A stretch of DNA of 63,726 nucleotides from Dyella kyungheensis (GTDB taxonomy: Bacteria; Pseudomonadota; Gammaproteobacteria; Xanthomonadales; Rhodanobacteraceae): contig NZ_JADIKC010000013.1 of the NCBI RefSeq assembly GCF_016905005.1, positions 1 to 63,726 of the forward strand, read 5' to 3'. Positions 14,425 through 21,800 of the stretch are shown here, in pieces. The stretch's first letter is position 1. Each line of letters begins with the position of its first letter. A program made the translations under genes and the position numbers. Below the pieces are notes generated by a model that was not told the origin of the DNA, ran no database searches, and saw nothing but the letters and a program-made list of their open reading frames with translations.

Positions 14425-14811
14425 ATGAAGATGTCCCTCCCGTTCGTGCTGCTGATGGCCTCCCTCAGTCCCGCGCTGGCGCTCGCCCAATCCGGCGGAT
14501 GCGATGCCAAGCGGCAGTCGATCGAAAACGAGATTGCCTATGCGCAGGACCACGGCAACACCGCCCGCGTGCAGGGGCTGCAGAAGGCGCTTGCCGCGGT
14601 GAAGACGCACTGCACGGATGCTTCCTTGCGCAGTGCGGCCGGGCAAAAGGTGGCCAAGGCCCAGGAAAAGCTGCAGGACCGTCAGCATGAACTGCAAGCC
14701 GCCAAGGACCAGGGCAAGAGCGCGCAGAAGATCGCCGACCGCCAGCGCAAGGTCGACGATGCGCACGCCGACTTGCAGCAAGCCATGATGGACGCCGAAC
14801 AGATGCCGTGA
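14425..14811 (+). CDS. DUF1090-family periplasmic protein (YqjC-like)
   Basis: A 128-residue exported protein. The signal peptide ends ALALAQ, then CDAKRQSIENEIAYAQDHGN begins the family's N-terminal helix pair with two cysteines (CDAK and THC) that could form a disulfide. The rest is a long charged coiled coil (residues about 75-125). The family includes E. coli YqjC, whose exact role is unsettled. AAGGAG precedes the ATG at 14425. It is convergent with the lipocalin-like gene. Confidence 0.75.
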   Translation: MKMSLPFVLLMASLSPALALAQSGGCDAKRQSIENEIAYAQDHGNTARVQGLQKALAAVKTHCTDASLRSAAGQKVAKAQEKLQDRQHELQAAKDQGKSAQKIADRQRKVDDAHADLQQAMMDAEQMP

Positions 14812-14831
14812 TGGCGGTTCGCACTCCGTGA

Positions 14832-14852
14832 GGCCTCGGCATGTCCGAGGCC
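14832..14852. terminator. Hairpin between convergent genes
   Basis: GGCCTCGG, a five-base loop, then CCGAGGCC. It lies between the stops of the DUF1090 and lipocalin-like genes and could serve both strands. No strong T tract is present. Confidence 0.35.
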
Positions 14853-14865
14853 CCAGGTGACGTGA

Positions 14866-15420
14866 TCAGGAGTGCACGCGCCGCCACACGACTTCGCCAT
14901 GCGCGCCTTCGGAGGCGCCGCTGGTCGGCTTGGCCACGGTATAGGTGAGCTCGTCGCCGTTGATGGTGTAATGCGAGTCGCCGTTCTTGCCGTCCCAGTT
15001 CGGGAACGATGCGCGCAGGATCTGGCTGTGCATGACCATGCCGCTGGCGCTCACGTGGCCAAAGTGCGCGTTGCTGTCCATCGATGCGGCGCGGTATTCG
15101 TCAGGCGTGCCCTTGGATTTGTCGTTCGCCGCGAACGGCATGCGCTGGGCGCGCACGATCTGCATCATGTAGTCGCCCTGCGCATCGATCAGCCACATGC
15201 CTTCGGGATGGGGGCCATAGAGCTCCACGCGGTGTCCATCGGGATAGACGTTGTCGCAGCGCACCAGCGTCCACGCGCCGATCAACTCCTTCGGCACCGG
15301 GCCGTGGTCGGCGGGTTTCATCATCGCGTCCTGGGCGGGCGCGGCTGCCAGGACCGATGAGCTGAGCAAAAGTGCGAGGACGGAGGCGAGCAGGGCGGGT
15401 TTGGCGTGTGACATGGACAT
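14866..15420 (-). CDS. Secreted lipocalin-like domain protein
   Basis: A 184-residue exported protein: signal peptide ending SSSVLAAAPA, then a lipocalin-like barrel (LIGAWTLVRCDNVYPDG; YGPHPEGMWLIDAQGDYMMQ) of the type called Lipocalin_5. It is distinct from the Blc lipocalin at 55862. Two start codons two residues apart are available (15420, 15414). It is divergent from a LysR regulator whose likely operator lies between them, so it may be the regulated target. The ligand is unknown. Confidence 0.7.
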   Translation of the reverse strand: MSMSHAKPALLASVLALLLSSSVLAAAPAQDAMMKPADHGPVPKELIGAWTLVRCDNVYPDGHRVELYGPHPEGMWLIDAQGDYMMQIVRAQRMPFAANDKSKGTPDEYRAASMDSNAHFGHVSASGMVMHSQILRASFPNWDGKNGDSHYTINGDELTYTVAKPTSGASEGAHGEVVWRRVHS

Positions 15421-15501
15421 GGCGACACCTTGCGTGGGGTGGGTGTCCGAGATCGTCCCCGTCCCGCGCCATTTTGATAATGGGCCTGGATCTTTATTGA
15501 C

Positions 15502-15520
15502 CTTCAAATGGCATTTGAAG
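15502..15520. promoter_or_regulatory. Candidate LysR operator
   Basis: CTTCAAAT-GGC-ATTTGAAG is a perfect 8-bp inverted repeat containing the T-N11-A pattern typical for LysR regulators. It lies between the divergent lipocalin-like and LysR genes. Confidence 0.6.
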
Positions 15521-15558
15521 ATGATCCGGCCTGTGACCCGCCGTCAGGACTGGACCTC

Positions 15559-16476
15559 ATGAACCGCTTCAGCGACATGCAGCTCCTCGTGGACGCGGCC
15601 GATCTGAGCAGCCTCTCGGCCGCCGGGCGTCGGGCGGGACTCTCGCCTGCCGCTGCCAGTGCTTGCGTGCAACGCGTCGAGGCGATGCTCGGTGCGCGTC
15701 TGTTCGAGCGCACCACGCGCCAATTGCGATTGACCGACGAAGGCCGGATCTATATCGCGTCGTGCCGGGTCGCCATCGAGACCATGCGCGAAGCGGAGCG
15801 TGCCGTGCGCAGTGGCACCGACGCCGTCAGTGGCACGCTGCGGGTGTCCTCGCCATCGGACCTGGGGCGCAACCTGCTGGTGGATATCCTCGACCAGTTC
15901 ATGACCTTGCACCCGGACGTGCGCGTCGTGCTCACCTTGTCCGATTCGTTGTCGCGCTTCGTGCCCGACGACATCGATGTGGCCATTCGGGTGGGGAAAC
16001 TGCAGGACAGCGAGCTGGTCGCACGTCACCTGGCCGATAGCTGGCGCGTGGTGAGCGCATCGCCGGCTTGCATCGAAGCGCACGGCATGCCCGAACATCC
16101 CGAAGATCTCGCCGAGCTGCCCACGCTGGTGCTCACCACCAACGCAGGGCCACGCAATGAATGGCGGCTGGGCGATACGGTGGTGCGGGTGCGGCGATAC
16201 CACGAAAGCACCGACAGCGAAGTGATACGCCGCTGGGCCGTGTTGGGCCGCGGTTTTGCCTATCGCCAGCTGTGGGCCGTGGCGACGGATGTGCGCGAAG
16301 GTCGCCTGAAGCTGATCAACGCTCCCGCGTGGTCCGCGCCCGCGCCGATCCACGCGATGTATCACCCCAACGCATTCCAGCCGCCACGCGTGCGCCGATT
16401 CGTCGACTTCCTGCACGCCGAAATGCAGCGACGGCTTCCTACCGATGAAGCCGTTGAATTTGCATCGTCGCGATGA
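15559..16476 (+). CDS. LysR-family transcriptional regulator
   Basis: A 305-residue regulator of the CrgA/DsdC-like group: winged helix over residues 1-60 (SSLSAAGRRAGLSPAAASACVQRVE), then a periplasmic-binding-like effector domain (GTLRVSSPSDLGRN; PDVRVVLTLSD; DDIDVAIRVG). An upstream in-frame ATG at 15508 would overlap the operator, so the start at 15559 (AGGAC upstream) is preferred and gives the normal family length. Its neighbour across the operator is the lipocalin-like gene. Confidence 0.87.
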   Translation: MNRFSDMQLLVDAADLSSLSAAGRRAGLSPAAASACVQRVEAMLGARLFERTTRQLRLTDEGRIYIASCRVAIETMREAERAVRSGTDAVSGTLRVSSPSDLGRNLLVDILDQFMTLHPDVRVVLTLSDSLSRFVPDDIDVAIRVGKLQDSELVARHLADSWRVVSASPACIEAHGMPEHPEDLAELPTLVLTTNAGPRNEWRLGDTVVRVRRYHESTDSEVIRRWAVLGRGFAYRQLWAVATDVREGRLKLINAPAWSAPAPIHAMYHPNAFQPPRVRRFVDFLHAEMQRRLPTDEAVEFASSR

Positions 16477-16637
16477 TGGCGCTGGGCGCTGGCGTTGCCA
16501 TGCATTCATTTCGCAGGCGTTTTCAATCGATCCTTGATGAATCGGCCGTAAGTGTCACGAGCGCGTTCACGCAGACTTGAACAGCCCGTCGGCTGGCCCG
16601 GTCACACCATGCCGCGCCAACCGAAGGAGTGTTCACC

Positions 16638-17159
16638 ATGATCAAGCGCGTACTGCCCCTAACGATCGGAACGTTGATAGGACTGTCGATGACCGCTGCG
16701 GTGTTTGCGCAGGACATGCCCGCCACCGCACGCTCCGCCAGCGCCACGCAAACGACCGAGACCACCACCACGGTCACCACCTGGACGAGCCAGCCGCCCA
16801 CGGGTGCCTTGACCGAGGACGCCATCAAGACCTCGATCGCCAACGCCGGCTACAAGGAAGTGAAGGACCTGAAGTTCAAGGATGGCGTGTGGCGCAGCGA
16901 AGCCCGCGGCGGCAACAAGAAGTGGGTCAAGCTCGCGGTGGGGCCGGTGAACGGCAAGGTGTATCCCGCCGATGCACCGTCCAAGCTCAACGAGAACGAA
17001 GTGACCGCACAGCTGGCCACGGCCGGTTTCCAGAACGTCAAGCACGTGAAGTTCGAAGAAGGCCTGTGGAGCGCCGATGCCAAGAGCCGCGGCGGCAACG
17101 CGGTGAACGTGCTGGTCGATCCCACCGATGGCAGCGTGGTGGCCCGGTCGCACGATTGA
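16638..17159 (+). CDS. Secreted protein with two PepSY-like repeats
   Basis: A 173-residue exported protein. The signal peptide ends AAVFAQD, followed by a Thr/Ser-rich linker and two homologous domains of about 55 residues: LTEDAIKTSIANAGYKEVKD...G.VYP and LNENEVTAQLATAGFQNVKH...GSVVA. Each has the PepSY_2 pattern of helix, three strands and a closing G.V. Single PepSY domains are common inhibitors or sensors in the envelope. AAGGAG precedes the ATG. A strong terminator follows, so it is monocistronic. Confidence 0.7.
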   Translation: MIKRVLPLTIGTLIGLSMTAAVFAQDMPATARSASATQTTETTTTVTTWTSQPPTGALTEDAIKTSIANAGYKEVKDLKFKDGVWRSEARGGNKKWVKLAVGPVNGKVYPADAPSKLNENEVTAQLATAGFQNVKHVKFEEGLWSADAKSRGGNAVNVLVDPTDGSVVARSHD

Positions 17160-17186
17160 CATCGCTCACCTGCGATAGTGGAAGCG

Positions 17187-17222
17187 AGGCCCGGCGCGGG
17201 ATCGCGCCGGGCCTTGTGCTTT
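17187..17222 (+). terminator. Intrinsic terminator
   Basis: A perfect 12-bp stem (AGGCCCGGCGCG/CGCGCCGGGCCT) with loop GGAT is followed by TGTGCTTTGT, 27 bases after the PepSY-like gene. Confidence 0.7.
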
Positions 17223-17290
17223 GTGCGGGCGGATATTGAATACCGGGCGTAGAATCCCTATGGATGAATGCGTTCAACCCAAGGGACCTC

Positions 17291-18238
17291 ATGAGCGACC
17301 AGGCTATTTCAACGCCAAACGCGGTTTCCATCCGAGCGATCAGCAAGACCTATCAAAGCGGCTTCCAGGCGTTGAAGACCGTTGACCTAGACATTCGACG
17401 CGGTGAGATCTTTGCGCTGCTTGGCCCGAACGGCGCGGGCAAGACCACCTTGATCAGCATCGTCTGCGGCATCGTCAGGCCCAGCGGCGGCGCTGTGCTG
17501 GTGGATGGCCACGATGTGCAGCGCGACTATCGCGTCACCCGCTCGAAGATCGGCCTGGTGCCGCAAGAGCTGTCCACTGATGCATTCGAGACGGTGTGGG
17601 CCTCGGTGCGATTCAGCCGTGGCCTGTTCGGCCGCGAGCGGAACGACGACCATATCGAAAAGGTCTTGCGCGACCTGTCGCTGTGGGACAAGAAAGACGC
17701 CAAGATCATGACCTTGTCCGGCGGCATGAAGCGTCGCGTGCTGATCGCCAAGGCGCTGGCGCATGAGCCCAGCATCCTGTTCCTGGACGAACCCACGGCC
17801 GGCGTCGACGTGGAGTTGCGCCATGACATGTGGGAGATGGTGCGCAAGCTGCGCGAGACCGGTGTCACGGTGATTCTGACCACGCACTACATCGAGGAGG
17901 CCGAAGAAATGGCCGACCGCGTGGGCGTGATCACGCGCGGCGAGCTCATCCTGGTGGAAGAGAAGGATGTGCTGATGCGCAAGCTGGGCAAGAAGCAGCT
18001 GTCCATCACGCTGCAGACGCCGATGCAGGCGCTGCCAGAAGGACTGGATGCCTCCGGTCTGGCGCTGGCCGACGACGGCGCCACACTGATCTATACGTTC
18101 GATACCCAGGGCGAAGACACCGGCATCGCCGAACTGCTGCGCAAGCTGGCCGAGCGCGGCGTGGATTTCAAGGATCTGCATACATTGGAAAGTTCACTCG
18201 AAGACATCTTCGTCAGCCTCGTGCGGGGTGCGCCATGA
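17291..18238 (+). CDS. yadG: ABC transporter ATP-binding protein, YadG-like
   Basis: A 315-residue ATPase: Walker [10 protein letters not shown], signature LSGGMKRR, Walker [13 protein letters not shown], switch histidine in TTHYIEEAE, and a C-terminal extension of about 80 residues typical of ABC-2 exporters. The ATG at 17291 follows AAGGGA; an in-frame ATG at 17264 is less well placed. Its stop overlaps the permease start by four bases (ATGA). E. coli YadGH is the closest pattern I recognise. The substrate is unknown. Confidence 0.85.
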   Translation: MSDQAISTPNAVSIRAISKTYQSGFQALKTVDLDIRRGEIFALLGPNGAGKTTLISIVCGIVRPSGGAVLVDGHDVQRDYRVTRSKIGLVPQELSTDAFETVWASVRFSRGLFGRERNDDHIEKVLRDLSLWDKKDAKIMTLSGGMKRRVLIAKALAHEPSILFLDEPTAGVDVELRHDMWEMVRKLRETGVTVILTTHYIEEAEEMADRVGVITRGELILVEEKDVLMRKLGKKQLSITLQTPMQALPEGLDASGLALADDGATLIYTFDTQGEDTGIAELLRKLAERGVDFKDLHTLESSLEDIFVSLVRGAP

Positions 18239-18996
18239 ACCTTCCCGCCATTCGCGCCATCTACCGCTTCGAGATGGCCCGCACCTTCCGCACCCTGACC
18301 CAGAGCATCGTGTCGCCGGTGTTGTCGACGTCGCTGTACTTCATCGTGTTCGGCACCGCGATCGGTTCGCGCATGGGCGAGATCGGCGGCACCAGCTACG
18401 GCGCTTTCATCATTCCGGGCTTGATCATGCTGTCGCTGCTCAACGAGAGCATCTCCAATGCCTCGTTCGGCATCTATCTGCCGAAGTGGTCGGGCACCAT
18501 CTATGAGCTGCTCTCCGCACCCGTGTCGCCCATGGAGGGAGTGCTGGGCTATGTCGGGGCGGCCGCTTCCAAGTCCGTGATGCTCGGGCTGCTGATCCTG
18601 GTGACGGCGCGTTTCTTCGTGCCGTACAGCATCCTGCATCCGGGCTGGATGATCGTGTTCCTGCTGCTCACCGCGGTCACCTTCAGCCTGTTCGGTTTCA
18701 TCATCGGACTGTGGGCGGACGATTTCCAGAAACTGCAGGTGATTCCGCTGATGGTGGTCACGCCGCTCACCTTCCTGGGCGGCGCGTTCTATTCCATCGG
18801 CATGCTGCCGCCGTTCTGGCAGAAGGTGGCGCTGTTCAATCCGGTGGTCTACCTGATCAGCGGATTTCGCTGGAGCTTCTACGGACACTCCGACGTCAAT
18901 GTCGTGCTTAGTGCAGGCATGACGCTGGGCTTCCTGCTGCTGTGTGCGTTTGCTGTCGCGTGGATTTTCCGGACGGGGTACAAGTTGCGCTCCTGA
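18235..18996 (+). CDS. yadH: ABC-2 type permease, YadH-like
   Basis: A 253-residue inner-membrane protein with six membrane helices, ABC-2 family. It has the amphipathic start ([20 protein letters not shown]), [11 protein letters not shown] and the [21 protein letters not shown] region before the last helices. It forms the channel of the exporter with the upstream ATPase, as a homodimer with two ATPases. Start and stop overlap shows an operon of two genes. The cargo is not known, possibly a lipid or polysaccharide. Confidence 0.85.
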   Translation: MNLPAIRAIYRFEMARTFRTLTQSIVSPVLSTSLYFIVFGTAIGSRMGEIGGTSYGAFIIPGLIMLSLLNESISNASFGIYLPKWSGTIYELLSAPVSPMEGVLGYVGAAASKSVMLGLLILVTARFFVPYSILHPGWMIVFLLLTAVTFSLFGFIIGLWADDFQKLQVIPLMVVTPLTFLGGAFYSIGMLPPFWQKVALFNPVVYLISGFRWSFYGHSDVNVVLSAGMTLGFLLLCAFAVAWIFRTGYKLRS

Positions 18997-19026
18997 AAAC
19001 TCCTGGGTTTTCGCGAGACCACCTAC

Positions 19027-19159
19027 ACCGTCATTCCGGCGCAGGCCGGAATCCAGTGGACTCTGTGTCGAGTTTTCGCGAGGCCCTGGAAGCACTGATA
19101 GGTGTCGCGACAACCTCGCGTGGTCGCCACTGGATTCCGGCCTGCGCCGGAATGACGGT
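19027..19159. repeat. Perfect 33-bp inverted repeat, dispersed GTCATTCCGGCGCAGGCC family
   Basis: Arms 19027-19059 and 19127-19159 are exact reverse complements with 67 bases between them. Each arm also contains the inner palindrome CCGGCGCAGGCCGG. A diverged single copy is at 63043. Such elements are common between genes in Xanthomonadales and often give false reading frames. The surrounding 341-base gap (18997-19337) holds nothing else. Confidence 0.85.
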
Positions 19160-19337
19160 GATGGGAATGAGCGTCGCTGAAAATGGCGGCCTTTCGAGCG
19201 CGCCTTCAGCGGAATCGCCCACGCGATCACACGATTGAAACACCCCAAGCAGTGCCCTCTAACGAAGCGGCGCATGAAATTGCGTCGCATCGTTAGAAGC
19301 TGCTTCCACTCTTCGGCCTATGACTGACGTTGCACCG

Positions 19338-20255
19338 TCAATCCGCCACCGCGTATTCGCTCCGCCGCCGCAATGAAGGGCAGGCCGGTGGATGCCCGCC
19401 AGGACCGTGGCAGACCACGATGGCTGAAGCGGCTGCCAACGCAGCGTGATCGAACACGTGGCTCTTGCCGACATCGGGCGGCGTCATGCCGAGCCGGTAG
19501 AGCATTTCGCGCATCACATGCACTTTGGCATTCCTGCGCGTGGCATGGGTGTTGTAGGTGAAGCTGATGGTGGTGGACGCCTCGTTGCTGGTCTCGACCA
19601 TGTGCGGACTGGTCAGCGGCATGTAGACGCCCATGCCGGGCCTGAGTTCGAACACGTGGGCCCGCTGCCGGAACTCGTCATGCCACAGCGTCCGGCTCAA
19701 GTCGTGGCGCAGGTGGAAGCAGTCGCGGGCACGCTCGCTGCAGACGTCGGTATCGTCGGGATCCCAGACGTAGACGGTCTTGGTGCCGCGCACCTGCAGC
19801 AGCAGTACGTGGCTGCGGTCGATGTGGAAAGGCGTGGCCGTGTTCGGCGACGCGGAGAAGATCCAGCCTGCCCGGTAGTACAGGCCGGGATCTTTCCGCT
19901 CGATCTGTGGCTTGATCGGATTGATGACCGAATCCACCAACTCGCGATAGAGCGGGTCCGCCTGGATATGCCGCAACAGCACCCAGGCCTTCGCCGCGCT
20001 GATGTCGCGTAGCGAGTCGACCGCTGACTTGCTGGTCGGAAACAGCGTGGCGGCATCGTCGAAGTCGGTCCCGGCGGTGACGTTGCTGCTGAAGGCGTAC
20101 CAGCGCTTGGTGCCCCGGCAACGCTTGCCCAGCTCCACCAGCTGATCGGTCTGAAGCAGGGGATGATCCGTCAACGTGTGCTTGAACGGCTGGATGCGCC
20201 ATGGATCGAAAGCAGCCCAATCCATGTCGATGATCGGCATCGCTGTGTCTTTCAT
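19338..20255 (-). CDS. Cupin-like (JmjC-fold) protein
   Basis: A 305-residue protein of the cupin_8/JmjC-like superfamily. The iron-binding motif HID is at H144 and D146, followed by the distal histidine in SPHMVETS (H218). Strand order around FELRPGMGVYMPL fits a double-stranded beta-helix. Members are Fe(II)/2-oxoglutarate oxygenases acting on proteins, RNA or small molecules. It could also have lost activity, but all three ligands are present. The ATG at 20255 is the first after the short upstream region. It has no operon partner. Confidence 0.72.
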   Translation of the reverse strand: MKDTAMPIIDMDWAAFDPWRIQPFKHTLTDHPLLQTDQLVELGKRCRGTKRWYAFSSNVTAGTDFDDAATLFPTSKSAVDSLRDISAAKAWVLLRHIQADPLYRELVDSVINPIKPQIERKDPGLYYRAGWIFSASPNTATPFHIDRSHVLLLQVRGTKTVYVWDPDDTDVCSERARDCFHLRHDLSRTLWHDEFRQRAHVFELRPGMGVYMPLTSPHMVETSNEASTTISFTYNTHATRRNAKVHVMREMLYRLGMTPPDVGKSHVFDHAALAAASAIVVCHGPGGHPPACPSLRRRSEYAVAD

Positions 20256-20492
20256 AGAGCGCCCTAGAAGTACTCGCGAGTGCACGCATCGCGAGTGATC
20301 GAATCGCCCCTGTTGCACTCATTTATACGCTGGCATCCGGGCGCGGAGCAGACGTCTGAAAGCCATAGCCGATGCAAGAAAATGCGCTTGAAACGGGTCC
20401 GGCGATCTTCAGCGCAAGAGATTGCTGGGCGGTTCCAAGCGCGAAACAGCCGCGAAGAAAGTTGCGTTGTGATTCAACCGCGTCACAGTTCC

Positions 20493-20511
20493 GCGCGTTC
20501 GACGAACGCGC
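20493..20511. other. Hairpin just downstream of the stator-like operon
   Basis: GCGCGTTCG-A-CGAACGCGC is a perfect 9-bp inverted repeat, five bases after the stop of the last operon gene. The T tract (CTTTTC) is on the side that would serve plus-strand transcripts, so its use as this operon's terminator is uncertain. Confidence 0.4.
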
Positions 20512-20515
20512 CTTT

Positions 20516-21160
20516 TCAAGGCGTGCGCGACTTGGCCTTGCTGCGCTTGCGAGGGCTGGCGGCGCGAGGTGCCTCGCTGCCCGACGACAGGCTGCCGTTG
20601 ATCTGCTCGACCCACGACAATGCATCGATGTACGACAGGAACTGTTGCAGGTAGCCGGGCGAGAGTTCGCGCATCAGTCCGATCGAGCGGTGCACCAGCG
20701 CGCCCGAGTTCAGCGGGCCCGCGTTCTCGGGCACCTGCTCCAGCGACTGCCGCAACTGGCTGCCGGTGCGAACGGCGGACCAGATCTTCTTGAACTCGGC
20801 GAGTGTTTCCAGCGTCGGATAGCTGGAGGAGGGCGGCGTTACGTTGTGTGCCGCGAGTATGCGGTCCCGCGTCGCCGTGGAAAGGGCGATGTGTTCAAGC
20901 AGTTCGACCAGCGCGCCACGGCCGGCTGCTGGCGCAGCGTTGGCGCTGCCGGCGGTGGCGGCTTTCTCGAGATCGCCGGCATAGCTGTCGATCAGCGCGG
21001 CCAGCTTGTCGTCCAGCAGGCGTCGCACCTCGCCCTCATGATTCGCCGCGCGCCGTTCCAGCGCGTCCATCCGCTGGAAGCGAACCGGGTCCAGGCGATC
21101 CGCCTGTTGTTCGCGCCATGCATCGAGCACGGCGCGGGCAGGCGTGCCGCTAGGGCTCAT
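20516..21160 (-). CDS. DUF2894-family protein, last gene of stator-like operon
   Basis: A 214-residue soluble protein of the DUF2894 family. The N-terminus (TPARAVLDAWREQQADRLDP) and the helical middle (LLDDKLAALIDSYAGDLEKA) are characteristic. The end is a basic, disordered tail rich in K, R, S and P. There is no signal peptide, so it is cytoplasmic. Its ATG lies inside the end of the OmpA-like gene (11-base overlap), so it is translated with it. The function is unknown. The conserved linkage to the membrane pair suggests a cytoplasmic partner or regulator of that complex. Confidence 0.8.
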   Translation of the reverse strand: MSPSGTPARAVLDAWREQQADRLDPVRFQRMDALERRAANHEGEVRRLLDDKLAALIDSYAGDLEKAATAGSANAAPAAGRGALVELLEHIALSTATRDRILAAHNVTPPSSSYPTLETLAEFKKIWSAVRTGSQLRQSLEQVPENAGPLNSGALVHRSIGLMRELSPGYLQQFLSYIDALSWVEQINGSLSSGSEAPRAASPRKRSKAKSRTP

Positions 21161-21800
21161 GGGACGCCACGTTGGAAGTCGACGGCTTCGGGATGGGCGC
21201 TATTTCCACGCGGCGATTCTTCGCCCGCCCTTCGTCGTTGGCGTTCGTGCTGACCGGTTGTTCCGAACCGAACGCCGCTGCGAATACGGACGATGCGGGG
21301 ACGCCTTCGGCGATCAAGGCGCGCGTCACCGTCAGTGCACGCTCGGCGGAGAGTTCCCAGTTGTCGGCGAACTGGTGGTTGCCATCGCGCACCTGGCGAT
21401 CATCGGTGAAGCCGCTGACCATCAGGATCTCGTCGCGCGACTTCAGATAGCCGGCGAGCGGAGCGGCCAGGCTCTTCAACACCTCTTGCCCCTCGGGTTG
21501 CAACTGATCGGAGTTGAGCGCGAACAGCACGCTGCCGCGGATGCCGATGCGGCCGTTGACCAGGGTGACGCGGCCCGCCGCCAACGGTACCGCCAACGCC
21601 TGTTCCAGCGTCTGGCGACGCTGCGCTTCGGCCTGTCGCTGCTTCACTTCCTCGTCCAATCGGCTGGAGAGCTGCAGCTGCACGGCGATCACGCCGACCA
21701 GGATCAGCACGAACGCACCCAGCAGCACCGACATCAGGTCGCCGAACGCGGCCCAGATCGGTGCGCTGGACTCGGCTTCGCCGTCCATGTCGTCGATCAT
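21150..21800 (-). CDS. MotB/OmpA-like protein, periplasmic half of stator-like complex
   Basis: A 216-residue protein with one N-terminal membrane helix (about 14-40) containing an aspartate early in it (D21 in WAAFGDLMSVLLGAF). The pattern is like the proton-binding aspartate of MotB (ADFMTAMM) and ZorB. A short coiled linker is followed by an OmpA peptidoglycan-binding domain (about 88-202; NWELSAERALTVTRALI, NRRVEI). It should anchor to the cell wall and form the ion path with the DUF802 partner. Its ATG overlaps the DUF802 stop by four bases (ATGA). Confidence 0.85.
   Translation of the reverse strand: MIDDMDGEAESSAPIWAAFGDLMSVLLGAFVLILVGVIAVQLQLSSRLDEEVKQRQAEAQRRQTLEQALAVPLAAGRVTLVNGRIGIRGSVLFALNSDQLQPEGQEVLKSLAAPLAGYLKSRDEILMVSGFTDDRQVRDGNHQFADNWELSAERALTVTRALIAEGVPASSVFAAAFGSEQPVSTNANDEGRAKNRRVEIAPIPKPSTSNVASHEP

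Noticed and set aside
18091-19290. Frames containing the FRRRPESS / DSGLRRND pattern
   Set aside because: This is the translation of the dispersed inverted repeat at 19027-19159, a known source of false genes in such genomes.
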